From positions 26,626 to 90,625 of the forward strand of contig NZ_BCWY01000035.1 in assembly GCF_001894825.1 (NCBI RefSeq): a stretch of 64,000 bases of DNA, read 5' to 3'. The notes under the pieces were generated by a model. The model worked only from the letters and a program-made list of their open reading frames with translations, searched no databases and was not told the DNA's origin. Each line of letters starts with the position of its first letter. Within the stretch, counting starts at the first letter, position 1. Positions 9,642 through 18,554 of this stretch are shown piece after piece. Source of the DNA: Rhodococcus jostii NBRC 16295. GTDB taxonomy: Bacteria; Actinomycetota; Actinomycetes; Mycobacteriales; Mycobacteriaceae. A program made the translations under genes and the position numbers.

Positions 9642-12600
9642 TTGAGTGTGCCACGACCCCCGGAGAGCAGTTCCGGGCCGACCGACTCGGATCCGCAGGC
9701 TACCAAGCGGATCGTCGTGACCGACATCGTCGCGGAGCTGTCGGCGGAAGGGTTCGACGACGCTCGTGAGATCGGCCGGGGAGGGTTCGGGGTCGTCTAC
9801 CGCTGCCTTCAGACGGCCCTCGACCGCACGGTCGCGATCAAGGTGCTGTCCTCCGATCTGGAGGGCGAGGACCGGGAACGTTTCCTGCGGGAACAGCGTG
9901 CGATGGGAAAATTGTCGGGTCATCCGCACGTGGTCGACATCCTGCAGTCCGGGGTGACGCGGAGCGGCCGGCCGTACATCGTGATGCCGTACCACGCGCG
10001 CAATTCGCTGGACGCCTGGATTCGCCGTGAGGGGCCGCTGCCGTGGAGCGAGACGCTGCGCGTCGGGGTGAAGCTCGCCGGTGCCCTCGAGACGGCGCAC
10101 CGGCTCGGCACCTTGCACCGGGATGTGAAGCCGGCGAACATCCTGCTGACCGGGTACGGCGAACCGCAGCTCACGGACTTCGGCATCGCGCGCGTCTCCG
10201 GTGGGTTCGAGACGACGTCGAGCATGATCACCGGTTCACCGGCGTTCACGGCGCCGGAGGTCCTGCGGGGTGACGCACCGTCGCCGTCGTCCGACATCTA
10301 CAGCCTGGGTGCAGCCCTGTTCTGCCTGCTCACCGGGCATGCCGCGTTCGAGCGGCGGAGCGGCGAGCGGCTCGTCGCCCAGTTCCTCCGGATCGCCACG
10401 CAACCCGTTCCGGACCTGCGGGGTGAGGACATTCCCGACGACGTGTGCGCCGCCATCGAACGGGCCATGTCCGAGGACCCGGCCGACCGCCCGGGCTCGG
10501 CGGCCGAGTTCGGTCAGGAACTCCGCGACGTCGAACGCAGGCACGGGCTCGACGTCGACGAGATGGCGCTCCCGGCCGCGGCCGACGAGTTTCCACGTAC
10601 CGAGCACACCTCGGCTCCGACCACGCAGTCGTCGTCCGGGCACAGTCGCAGCTATCGCCGGCGGTCGGGCGCCACCCCGCCGAGTGCCGCCGCTCGCTTC
10701 CGACCCCCGACCCCGATGCGTTCGCTGGTGGAGCGCACCCGCCTGCTCGAGATGCTCCGGCTGGGTCAGCGCAGACGGCTGACCCTCATCCACGCTCCCG
10801 CCGGCTTCGGGAAGAGCACGGTGGCAGCGCAGTGGCGCGACGTCCTGATGGAGGACGGCGCCGCCGTCGCGTGGCTGACGGTGGACAACGACGACAACAA
10901 CGTCGTGTGGTTCCTGTCCCATCTGGTCGAGGCGATCCGCCGGGCGGAGCCGACCCTCGCGGACGAGCTGGGGCAGGCACTCGACGAGAACGGGGCCGAA
11001 GCGGAACGGTACGTTCTGACGTCGCTGGTGAACCAGGTCCACGACAGCCGGCGCCACGTGGTGGTGATGATCGACGACTGGCATCGTGTCACGTCGCCGG
11101 ACACGGTCGCCGCGATGGACTTCATCCTCGAGAACGGCTGTCACCACCTGCAGATGGTGGTGAGCAGCCGAAGCCAGGCGGGGCTTCCGCTGGCCAAGAT
11201 GCGGGTGCGGGACGAGCTCGTCGAAATCGACTCCGTGGCTTTGCGTTTCGACCTCACCGAATCGCAGAGGTTCCTGGTCGACCTGGGCGGACTCCACCTG
11301 GACGACTCCGACGTGGAAGCCCTGGAGGAGACCACCGACGGCTGGGTGGCGGCGCTGCAGCTGGCGTCGTTGTCGCTGCGGGATCGCGCCGACCCGGGCG
11401 ACCTCATCCGGCACATGTCGGGGCGCCATCACGCGATCGGCGAGTACCTCGCGGAGAACGTCCTCAGCACCCTCGAACCCGCACTGCTCGACTTCATGCT
11501 GGCCACGTCCGTCACCGAACGGGTCTGCGGCGACCTCGCCTGCGTCCTGGCGAACGTGACCCGCGGTCAGGCCCTGCTCGAACAGGTCGAATCCCGCGAC
11601 CTGTTCCTGCGCAGTCTCGACGAGGACCGGGAGTGGTTCGAGTACCACCACCTGTTCGCCGAGTATCTCCGCCGGCGCCTCGAACGTGATCACCCGTCCC
11701 GCGTGGAAGATCTGCACCGTGCGGCCGCGCACTGGTTCGCCGAGCGCCACTATGTCAGCGACGCAGTCGATCACGCGCTGGCGGCGGGCGACCGCGACAT
11801 GGCCGTCGCGGTGGTCGAGGAGCAGGGCATGTACCTGGTGGAGCACTCGCGGATGGTGGCGCTCCTCGGTCTCGTCGACAAGTTGCCGCGGCCGCTGATC
11901 GAGTCCAGTCCCCGCATCCAGATCGCAGTCGCGTGGGCGAACATTCTCCTGCAGCGGGTGGCGCCGACGCTGCGGGCGCTCTCGCTGGTGACGTCGGCGC
12001 TCGAGTCCTCGGCGCTGAGCGAATCCGAGCAGGCGGACATCCGGGTGGAGGCCGACATTGTCCGCGCGGTGATCGCCGTGTCGTCCGATCGCGTCGCCGG
12101 CGTCCCCGATCTGATCGCGGAATGCCTGGCCCGGCCGGAAACCCTACGCGCGTGGGTGGTCTCGGCGGGGTCCAATCTCGCGTCCGCGGTCGCGATCGCC
12201 CAGTTCGATTTCGTCGAGGCCCGTCGCCTGCAGGAGTGGGCGGCCGGGTATCACCAGCGGACCGTCGGACCGTTCAGCAGGATGTACGGGTACTGCTTCG
12301 CCGGGATCGCCGCCATGGAGCAACTCGACATCACCGCGGCCGAGGACAATTTCCGGCTCGCCGTGCAGACCGCGACGAAAGCGACCGGTCCGCATTCGCA
12401 CGCCGCCCGTCTCGCGGGAGCGCTCCTGGGCGAGCTGATGTACGAATTGGGCCGTCTCGACGAAGCCGAGCGACTCCTCGACGAAAGCTACGAACTCGGG
12501 CCGGAGGCCGGCATCGTCGATTTCATGATCGCCCGCTTCGTGACGGGCGCGCGGCTGAAGGCGGAACGCCGCGACCTGGAGTCCGCTGCCCGCCACCTCG

Positions 12601-13142
12601 ACGAGGGCGCGTCGGCGGCGGCGACGCTGGGACTGCCCCGGCTGCGGGCCCGGGTGGAGAACGAACGGGTCCGACTCGGTCTGCCCGCGTCGCCTCAGCC
12701 CCCCGCCCCGGAGGGAAAGGCCACCCGGGTACCCGATTTCGGATTCGCCGAGATCGTCGCGCAACTCGACGACGCCACCGAGATCCGGAAGCAGTCGGCC
12801 GTCGAGCCCGATGCCGCGTGCCGCCGCGCGGCGGAGTGGGTGCGCCGGGTCGAGCAGGAGAGCAGGCCGCGGGCGGCCATGCAGGCCAACCGCCTACTCG
12901 TCGCCTGCCTGGTGGCGGCGGGCCGGATCGAGGAGGCGAAGCCGGTGCTGGCGTCGATCGCCGCGACCTGCGCGCGAATAGGCTTCGTGCGCTACCTGAT
13001 CGACGGCGGACCGCGGATGGTGCCGGTGCTGACGGCACTCCTCGAGGATCGGCGTGCCGGCCGCTGGCAGTCCGGCTGGCCGGACGTCCCGGCGGAGTTC
13101 CTGGCCGCTGCACTGGCGACTGCGACGCCGATCGAGAGCTAG
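9642..13142 (+). CDS. PknK-like Ser/Thr kinase fused to STAND ATPase and TPR-like region
   Basis: About 1166 residues. Residues 40-300 are a Hanks-type kinase: GRGGFG loop, Lys67 in VAIKV, HRDVKPAN with Asp161, DFG at 179-181, and APEVL. A low-complexity linker follows (about 310-360), then a STAND/MalT-like ATPase with Walker A APAGFGKST near residue 385 and a Walker-B-like VVVMIDDW. The C-terminal half is helical repeats. Unlike MalT regulators there is no clear C-terminal LuxR helix-turn-helix. The family model is M. tuberculosis PknK. TTG at 9642 follows AAGGTG; GTG at 9648 is an alternative. It probably couples an intracellular signal to regulator phosphorylation. Confidence 0.85.
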   Translation: MSVPRPPESSSGPTDSDPQATKRIVVTDIVAELSAEGFDDAREIGRGGFGVVYRCLQTALDRTVAIKVLSSDLEGEDRERFLREQRAMGKLSGHPHVVDILQSGVTRSGRPYIVMPYHARNSLDAWIRREGPLPWSETLRVGVKLAGALETAHRLGTLHRDVKPANILLTGYGEPQLTDFGIARVSGGFETTSSMITGSPAFTAPEVLRGDAPSPSSDIYSLGAALFCLLTGHAAFERRSGERLVAQFLRIATQPVPDLRGEDIPDDVCAAIERAMSEDPADRPGSAAEFGQELRDVERRHGLDVDEMALPAAADEFPRTEHTSAPTTQSSSGHSRSYRRRSGATPPSAAARFRPPTPMRSLVERTRLLEMLRLGQRRRLTLIHAPAGFGKSTVAAQWRDVLMEDGAAVAWLTVDNDDNNVVWFLSHLVEAIRRAEPTLADELGQALDENGAEAERYVLTSLVNQVHDSRRHVVVMIDDWHRVTSPDTVAAMDFILENGCHHLQMVVSSRSQAGLPLAKMRVRDELVEIDSVALRFDLTESQRFLVDLGGLHLDDSDVEALEETTDGWVAALQLASLSLRDRADPGDLIRHMSGRHHAIGEYLAENVLSTLEPALLDFMLATSVTERVCGDLACVLANVTRGQALLEQVESRDLFLRSLDEDREWFEYHHLFAEYLRRRLERDHPSRVEDLHRAAAHWFAERHYVSDAVDHALAAGDRDMAVAVVEEQGMYLVEHSRMVALLGLVDKLPRPLIESSPRIQIAVAWANILLQRVAPTLRALSLVTSALESSALSESEQADIRVEADIVRAVIAVSSDRVAGVPDLIAECLARPETLRAWVVSAGSNLASAVAIAQFDFVEARRLQEWAAGYHQRTVGPFSRMYGYCFAGIAAMEQLDITAAEDNFRLAVQTATKATGPHSHAARLAGALLGELMYELGRLDEAERLLDESYELGPEAGIVDFMIARFVTGARLKAERRDLESAARHLDEGASAAATLGLPRLRARVENERVRLGLPASPQPPAPEGKATRVPDFGFAEIVAQLDDATEIRKQSAVEPDAACRRAAEWVRRVEQESRPRAAMQANRLLVACLVAAGRIEEAKPVLASIAATCARIGFVRYLIDGGPRMVPVLTALLEDRRAGRWQSGWPDVPAEFLAAALATATPIES

Positions 13143-13211
13143 ACACTTCTGCCACGAGGAGGAACCGCCGCGGCCTATCGTGGACTTCCGGACTCTTTCG
13201 TGGGAGGACTC

Positions 13212-13943
13212 ATGACCGATCCATCGCCGCAGGACGGGACGCCGCGGTTCGGCGGTCTGCGCGCCCTGTTCGTCAACTGCACGTTGAAGCGTTCTCCCGA
13301 CGTGAGCAACACCCAGGGTCTGATCGACCGCAGCGTCGGCCTGATGGAGAAGGAAGGGGTCACGGTCGACCAGATCCGGGCGGTCGACCACGACATCGCG
13401 ACCGGCGTCTACCCCGACATGACCGAGCACGGATGGCCGAGCGACGAATGGCCCCAGCTGTTCCAGCGAGTCCTGGACGCCGACATCCTCGTCCTCGCCG
13501 GTCCGATCTGGCTGGGCGACAACGGTTCCGTCACCAAGCGGGTGATCGAGCGACTGTACGGTTGCTCGTCGCTGCTCAACGATCACGGCCAGTACGCCTA
13601 CTACGGGCGCACGGGTGGCTGCCTGATCACCGGGAACGAGGACGGTGTCAAGCATTGCGCGATGAACATTCTGTACAGCCTGCAGCATCTCGGATACGTG
13701 ATCCCACCGCAGGCGGACGCCGGGTGGATCGGCGAGGCCGGCCCCGGCCCGTCGTACCTCGACGAGGGGTCGGGTGGTCCCGAGAACGATTTCACCAATC
13801 GCAACACCACGTTCATGACGTACAACCTGATGCACACGGCCGCGATGCTGAAAGCGGCCGGCGGGTTCCCCTCGTACGGGAATCAGCGTTCGGAGTGGGA
13901 CGCGGGGTGCCGCCCCGACTTCGCCAACCCGGACTACCGCTGA
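13212..13943 (+). CDS. Flavodoxin-fold NAD(P)H:FMN reductase-like protein
   Basis: 243 residues. The start LRALFVNCTLKRSPDVSNTQ is the beta1-P-loop of the flavodoxin/NADPH-dependent FMN reductase fold, and LAGPIWLGDNGS is the second flavin-contacting loop. The ATG at 13212 is preceded by GGGAGGA. It is followed after 24 bases by the glutamine amidotransferase gene, so the two may be co-transcribed. A quinone or flavin reductase role is likely but unproven. Confidence 0.8.
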   Translation: MTDPSPQDGTPRFGGLRALFVNCTLKRSPDVSNTQGLIDRSVGLMEKEGVTVDQIRAVDHDIATGVYPDMTEHGWPSDEWPQLFQRVLDADILVLAGPIWLGDNGSVTKRVIERLYGCSSLLNDHGQYAYYGRTGGCLITGNEDGVKHCAMNILYSLQHLGYVIPPQADAGWIGEAGPGPSYLDEGSGGPENDFTNRNTTFMTYNLMHTAAMLKAAGGFPSYGNQRSEWDAGCRPDFANPDYR

Positions 13944-13967
13944 TCCGTCCGACCGAGAGGAAACGTC

Positions 13968-14837
13968 ATGTGCCGATTGTTCGGGTTGTCCGCCGCCCCT
14001 CACCGCGTCCGCGCCTCGTTCTGGCTGCTCGACGCACCGGACAGTCTGTCGCAGCAGAGCCACAAGGAACCCGACGGCACCGGTCTCGGCACGTTCGCGG
14101 AGGACGGCACTCCCGTGGTGGAGAAGCAGCCTCTCGCGGCGTACGAGGACGCGGAGTTCGCGCAGGAGGCGAAGCATCGGTACTCGGCCACGTTCGTCGC
14201 GCACATCCGTTTCGCGACCACGGGTGAACTGCTCCCGCAAAACACCCACCCGTTCGCGCAGGCGGGCCGCGTGTTCGCCCACAACGGCGTGGTCGAGGGT
14301 CTACCGAAGCTCGAGGCCGAACTGGGCACCGATCTGAGTCTCGTTCAGGGCGACACCGATTCCGAACGCGTTTTCGCGCTCGTGACCCGCGAGATCGGCC
14401 GGAACGGCGGCGACGTCACCGCCGGCATCACCGCGGCCGCCAACTGGCTGGCCGACAACGTGCCGATCTACGCCCTCAACGTCCTGCTCACCTCGCCCGG
14501 CGAATTGTGGGCGCTGCGCTACCCCGACACCCACGACCTTCTCTTTCTCGAGCGGCGCGCCGGCGGTCCGAGCGGTGGCCGTCACCTCCAGCACGCGAGC
14601 ACCCCCGGCAGGATCCGGGCCAGGTCCGAACATCTCGCCGAGCATCCCGCGGTGGTGGTCGCCAGTGAGCAGATGGACGAGGATCCGGGCTGGACGCCGC
14701 TGCACTCGGGCGAACTGCTCCACGTCGACCGCGACCTCGGTGTCACTCGTGAAGTGATCGTCGATCGGCCCCCGCGCTACCCGATCCGTCTGGCCGATCT
14801 GGGCGCCCGCGCCGCGGCATCGCAGACGGAGAAGTAG
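13968..14837 (+). CDS. Class II glutamine amidotransferase (YafJ-like)
   Basis: 289 residues beginning MCRLFGLSA, so Cys2 becomes the N-terminal nucleophile after Met removal, as in Ntn-type glutamine amidotransferases. PDGTGLGTF, HIRFATTG and HNGVVEGL are the expected substrate and oxyanion motifs. There is no synthetase domain, so ammonia would go to a partner or the protein acts as a free amidohydrolase. AGAGGAAACGTC precedes the ATG. It ends ten bases from the convergent kshB gene. Confidence 0.87.
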   Translation: MCRLFGLSAAPHRVRASFWLLDAPDSLSQQSHKEPDGTGLGTFAEDGTPVVEKQPLAAYEDAEFAQEAKHRYSATFVAHIRFATTGELLPQNTHPFAQAGRVFAHNGVVEGLPKLEAELGTDLSLVQGDTDSERVFALVTREIGRNGGDVTAGITAAANWLADNVPIYALNVLLTSPGELWALRYPDTHDLLFLERRAGGPSGGRHLQHASTPGRIRARSEHLAEHPAVVVASEQMDEDPGWTPLHSGELLHVDRDLGVTREVIVDRPPRYPIRLADLGARAAASQTEK

Positions 14838-14847
14838 CCCACCCCGG

Positions 14848-15897
14848 TCAGAACTCCACCCGCACGTGCTCGGAGACGGGACGCGCCTGGCACGCGAGGA
14901 TGTAGCCGCTCGCAAGGTCCTCGGGATCGAGGATCGACGCGTTCTCCATGTCCACCTCACCCTCCACCACCGTGCATGCGCAGGAACCACATTCGCCTTC
15001 GCGGCAGGAGTACGGGACGTCGAGTCCCTTCGAGAGCATCACGTCGACGAGCGTCGCGGTCCGTGGCCAGCTCATGTTGTGCGCTTCGCCGTCGAGTTGC
15101 ACCTCCACCGTCGACGCCTCCCCCGTGTCCGGCAGTGCGCCGACGACGACGTCGGCGAACGGGTCGCCGGACAGCGACGTGAACACCTCGGCGTGCACCC
15201 GGTCGCGCGGCGTCCCCGCGAGGGCGAGCGCCTCGTGGATCGCGTCCATGAAGGGTCGCGGTCCGCAGAGGTAGGCCCGGTGGTTCCGGAACCGGTCCGA
15301 CAGAGTGGCCAACTGCCGCGGCGTCGGCAGACCCTGCACGCTCTCGAGCCAGTGCACGACGGTCAGCCGGTCGTCATGGCGGGCCGCGAGCTCCCGCAAC
15401 TCCCCGGCGAAGATGATCGACGTCTCGTCCCGATTGGCGTAGACGAGAACAACTTTCCCGCCACCCTCGCTGAGCGCCGACTTGAGAATCGACATCACCG
15501 GGGTGATTCCGCTGCCCGCCGCGAACAGGATCAGGTCTTCGTCCAGACTGGCCGGTGTGAACACCCCGGCGGGCGGCAGAACCTCGATCCGGTCGCCGAC
15601 GCCGACGTTGTCGCACAGCCAGTGCGAACCGTAGCCTCCGGCGGTGCGTTTGATCGTCACCTTCGGCAGGGCGTCGGTGAACGGCGAACTGGCCAGGGAG
15701 TAACACCGGGCGACGGATCCGGTCCGGTCACTCGGGATACGCAGGGTCAGGAACTGTCCGGGCTTGTACGCGAATTCGTGGCGGCGCTCGTCCGGGACGT
15801 CGAAGACCAGCGACCGGGCGTCGGACGTCTCCTCCACGACGGCGGCCACGGTGACCACTACTGATCGCGAACTGCGCGGTGTTTCAACGGTCGTCAT
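14848..15897 (-). CDS. kshB: 3-ketosteroid 9alpha-hydroxylase, reductase subunit
   Basis: Supplies electrons from NADH to the Rieske oxygenase KshA for 9alpha-hydroxylation of 3-ketosteroids. 349 residues in the order FAD domain (RCYSLASSP), NAD domain (GSGITPVMSILKSAL), and C-terminal plant-type [2Fe-2S] ferredoxin with CREGECGSCACTV plus a distal Cys in ILACQARP. This class IA/phenylacetate-reductase-like order matches KshB. It lies downstream of an SDR on the same strand and is the left edge of the steroid region; kshA is about 24 kb away. It could serve other Rieske oxygenases too. Confidence 0.85.
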   Translation of the reverse strand: MTTVETPRSSRSVVVTVAAVVEETSDARSLVFDVPDERRHEFAYKPGQFLTLRIPSDRTGSVARCYSLASSPFTDALPKVTIKRTAGGYGSHWLCDNVGVGDRIEVLPPAGVFTPASLDEDLILFAAGSGITPVMSILKSALSEGGGKVVLVYANRDETSIIFAGELRELAARHDDRLTVVHWLESVQGLPTPRQLATLSDRFRNHRAYLCGPRPFMDAIHEALALAGTPRDRVHAEVFTSLSGDPFADVVVGALPDTGEASTVEVQLDGEAHNMSWPRTATLVDVMLSKGLDVPYSCREGECGSCACTVVEGEVDMENASILDPEDLASGYILACQARPVSEHVRVEF

Positions 15898-16003
15898 CGC
15901 GACGGTGCCCTCTCGGTACGGTAACTCGATCCTGCCGAAACTAGTGCAGTTCGGCGGCGCCCGCCGCAGGCCTTCCCGCTGGGCGGGACCCCGAAGTTCG
16001 CCG

Positions 16004-16765
16004 TCATCCCCACCGGGACTGTCCGCCGTCCAGGGGAATGGTCGCCCCGGTGAGGTAGCCGGCGTCCTCGCCGACGAGGAAGACGACGGCCCGTCCGATG
16101 TCGGATTCGGCGTCGCCGACCCGGCCGAGCGGAATGCCCGCCACGAATTCCGCCGCCTCGTCCGGATTGGTGTCCATCCACCGCTCGAGCGCCGGACTCT
16201 TCGCGTGCGGGGCGACGGACAGCACCCGGATTCCGTCCCGGCCCCATTCGCACGCCGCCGCCCTGGTCAGCGAGCGCATCCCCTCCTTGATCGAGCCGTA
16301 CGCGCCGTAGTTGCTCGCGTCCCAGCGCACCGCCGCCGACGTGACGAGGTTGACAATGACGCCACCGCCCCGCGCCTTCATGTGCGGGTGACACGACTGC
16401 ATCATGCGCAGAGTCGCGAGCGGCCCGGTGGCGAAGGACCGCTCGTACTCCTCGTCGACTACCGACAGGATCGGTCCCGGTGTGCAGTCGTTGGCGTTGT
16501 TCACCAGGATGTCGACGCCGCCGAACACGTCCACCGTCCGCTCGACCGCGGCCGCGATGTCCTCGCGCCTGCTGACGTCGCACACGACCGGCTCACTGCG
16601 GGCACCGAATCCCGCGAGCAGCCGGCACGTGGTGTGCAGTTTCGACTCGGTCCGCCCGGCGACGGCGATCGCCACGCCCTCCTTGGCGAGGGCGGTGGCG
16701 ATTCCCTGCCCGATCCCCTGCCCCGCACCCGTGATCAACGCGGCCTTGCCGTCGAGCTTGCCCAT
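16004..16765 (-). CDS. SDR oxidoreductase with altered NNAG motif
   Basis: 253-residue classical-length short-chain dehydrogenase. The cofactor motif is TGAGQGIG and the catalytic YxxxK is YGSIK, with Ser in LVTSAA. The usual NNAG is NNAND. The same subfamily features (SF.TG followed by an MQ.C helix) occur in the SDR at 62370, so the two look like paralogues. The start is the ATG of MGKLDGKAAL. It lies 106 bases upstream of kshB on the same strand, so a steroid hydroxyl or acyl-CoA substrate is plausible; the specific reaction is unknown. Confidence 0.8.
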   Translation of the reverse strand: MGKLDGKAALITGAGQGIGQGIATALAKEGVAIAVAGRTESKLHTTCRLLAGFGARSEPVVCDVSRREDIAAAVERTVDVFGGVDILVNNANDCTPGPILSVVDEEYERSFATGPLATLRMMQSCHPHMKARGGGVIVNLVTSAAVRWDASNYGAYGSIKEGMRSLTRAAACEWGRDGIRVLSVAPHAKSPALERWMDTNPDEAAEFVAGIPLGRVGDAESDIGRAVVFLVGEDAGYLTGATIPLDGGQSRWG

Positions 16766-16793
16766 GTCCACTCCCGTTCGCCTACTATCAAAC

Positions 16794-16807
16794 CAAGCAT
16801 TTGCTTG
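16794..16807. promoter_or_regulatory. Operator-like palindrome CAAGCA-TT-TGCTTG
   Basis: Perfect six-base arms with a two-base spacer, lying 28 bases from one SDR start and 78 bases from the divergent SDR start. The shape is typical of TetR-family operators and resembles the CAAG..CTTG core described for KstR2-type sites. Which regulator binds is unknown. Confidence 0.55.
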
Positions 16808-16885
16808 TTTCTGGCCCAGTGCCGCTTTCATGCGATCAATTCGAGCGCCAGGCATCCTCGCGCTCCCTCACTCCGAAGGCTTCCC

Positions 16886-17659
16886 GTGACACACCTCCCT
16901 CCTCTCGATTTCAGTGGCCGCACCGTCGTCGTGACCGGCGGAACCAAGGGCATCGGTTTCGTCGTCGCCGAGTCGTTTCTCGCCGCGGGCGCGAACGTGC
17001 TCGTCTGTGGCCGCTCCACGCCGGACTCCCTGCCCGCGCACGGTGACCGCACCGCCGCGTTCCTGGCCACCGATGTCCGCGATCCGGCCGACGCGACCGC
17101 ACTGATCGACGACGCCGTTACCCGGTACGGCCGCCTCGACGTTCTCGTCAACAACGCGGGCGGCTCACCCGACGCTGACGCGGCCACCGTCTCGCCGCGG
17201 TTCGTCGAGAAGATCATCGCACTGAATCTGCTGGCGCCCTTCACCGTTGCCCAGGCGGCCAACACGGTGATGCAGCAGCAGTCCGACGGCGGGGCCATCG
17301 TGAACATCGGCAGCGTCTCCGCTCACGATCCGCAACCCGGCACCGCCGCCTACAGTGCGGCGAAGGCGGGGCTCCTCGTGCTGACCAAAGCGCTTGCGCT
17401 CGAATGGGCTCCGAAGGTGCGGATCAATCACATCACCACCGGACTCATCCGCACCGAGAGTGCGGCCTCCGTCTACGGCGAGGACGGCGGCGCCGCCGTC
17501 ACCCGGACCCTGCCGATGGGACGGATGGCGGTGCCGTCCGACATCGCGGACGCCTGCCTGTTCCTCGCGAGCACCCAGGCGTCGTACGTGAACGGCGCCG
17601 ATCTCGCCGTCCACGGCGGCGGTGAATACCCGGCGCGGTACCTCGCGACCCGTTCCTGA
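16886..17659 (+). CDS. SDR oxidoreductase
   Basis: 257 residues with GGTKGIG (cofactor), NNAGGSP, and YSAAK as the catalytic pair; GSVSAHDP supplies the Ser. A classical NAD(P)-dependent short-chain dehydrogenase. The start is the GTG at 16886 (VTHLPPLDFSG) preceded by GAAGGC. It is divergent from the SDR-kshB pair and convergent with the MaoC gene, from which a palindrome separates it. Its place in the steroid region suggests a hydroxysteroid or 3-hydroxyacyl-CoA role, not proven. Confidence 0.8.
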   Translation: MTHLPPLDFSGRTVVVTGGTKGIGFVVAESFLAAGANVLVCGRSTPDSLPAHGDRTAAFLATDVRDPADATALIDDAVTRYGRLDVLVNNAGGSPDADAATVSPRFVEKIIALNLLAPFTVAQAANTVMQQQSDGGAIVNIGSVSAHDPQPGTAAYSAAKAGLLVLTKALALEWAPKVRINHITTGLIRTESAASVYGEDGGAAVTRTLPMGRMAVPSDIADACLFLASTQASYVNGADLAVHGGGEYPARYLATRS

Positions 17660-17671
17660 CCCCGCCTCCCC

Positions 17672-17722
17672 CGCCGAATGTCACCCCGGTTCGGTTCACC
17701 TGCACCGGTGTGACATTCGGCG
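17672..17722. terminator. Convergent-gene palindrome, family Q copy 1
   Basis: Arms 17672-17690 (CGCCGAATGTCACCCCGGT) and 17704-17722 pair with one mismatch around a 13-base loop. The gap separates two convergent genes, so a bidirectional terminator is likely. A second copy with the same CGCCGAATG...CATTCGGCG ends is at 29543. Confidence 0.8.
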
Positions 17723-17739
17723 AGAAAACGAACGCGCGG

Positions 17740-18552
17740 TCAGCCGAACGAGGCGCGGGCGCCGACGATCACCGGCCGGTCGTCCTGGACGAGTTCGAAC
17801 GACGCATCACCCGCGTCGCCCCAGGCCCGCAGCGACGGCGCGTCACCCGGGTACACGGGCGCCGCGAAGCGTCCCTCGAGCCGGGCGAGGTCCGCGGGGT
17901 GCACGTCCAGCGCTCGCGCGAGTTCCAGTGCGCTCGCGGCGAGCGTGCACAGGCCGTGCATGATCGGCCGCGGCTGCCCGATCCGCTCGGCCGCCGCCGG
18001 GTCGATGTGGATGCGGTGCCGGTCCCCGGTCAGCCGGTACAGCGCCGCCTGGTTCTCCGCCGTCTGCAGAACGCCCCGCACGACCGGTTCGCCTTCGGGG
18101 CGGGACGGTTTCGCGGGACCGCGGTCGCCGCTGAAACCGCCCGCGCCCGGCGCGAACAGCGACCAGGTGGCGACGAAGAACTCCGATTCGACGCGCACGT
18201 CGAACACGGCCGCCGACCCCTTGTCCCACACCTCACCGACCGACGCCGACAGCTCGATCTCGCCGCGCCGCGGGAGCGGAGCGAGCACCGTCAGCTCCTG
18301 CGACCCGTGCAGGGCCGTCTTCGTGTCGAACGCGCCCCGCGACCCCAGTTCGTCCGGCGCCCACTGGGCGAGGGTGAGAGCGAACGTGGGCAGCACCCGC
18401 AGTCGCTCCTCGAACACGAGGTCCAGTTCGGTGGCCCGCGCACCGACGGACAGTGCGTACAGGATGGCGTCGCGCTCGTCGTAACTCACGGTGCGCGTGC
18501 CGAGAACCTCGCCCCTCCACGCCTCTGCCGTCGTGCGTTCCGTTGTCGTCAT
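17740..18552 (-). CDS. Double hot-dog MaoC-like hydratase
   Basis: 270 residues, the size of a two-hot-dog-domain enoyl-CoA hydratase 2. The hydratase-2 motif reads YRLTGDRHRIHIDP: the catalytic Asp and His are kept but the usual Asn-Pro between them is His-Arg. It is the last gene of the igr-like operon, starting two bases after the ltp2 stop (TGATCATG). A steroid side-chain enoyl-CoA or a ring-derived CoA thioester is the likely substrate; altered specificity is possible given the motif change. Confidence 0.78.
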   Translation of the reverse strand: MTTTERTTAEAWRGEVLGTRTVSYDERDAILYALSVGARATELDLVFEERLRVLPTFALTLAQWAPDELGSRGAFDTKTALHGSQELTVLAPLPRRGEIELSASVGEVWDKGSAAVFDVRVESEFFVATWSLFAPGAGGFSGDRGPAKPSRPEGEPVVRGVLQTAENQAALYRLTGDRHRIHIDPAAAERIGQPRPIMHGLCTLAASALELARALDVHPADLARLEGRFAAPVYPGDAPSLRAWGDAGDASFELVQDDRPVIVGARASFG

Positions 18553-18554
18553 GA

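Noticed and set aside
15911..15917. TCTCGGT half-site before kshB
   Set aside because: The second half of the inverted repeat is missing.
16862..16876. Weak repeat match before the SDR at 16886
   Set aside because: 11 of 15 matches and placed too close to the start codon.
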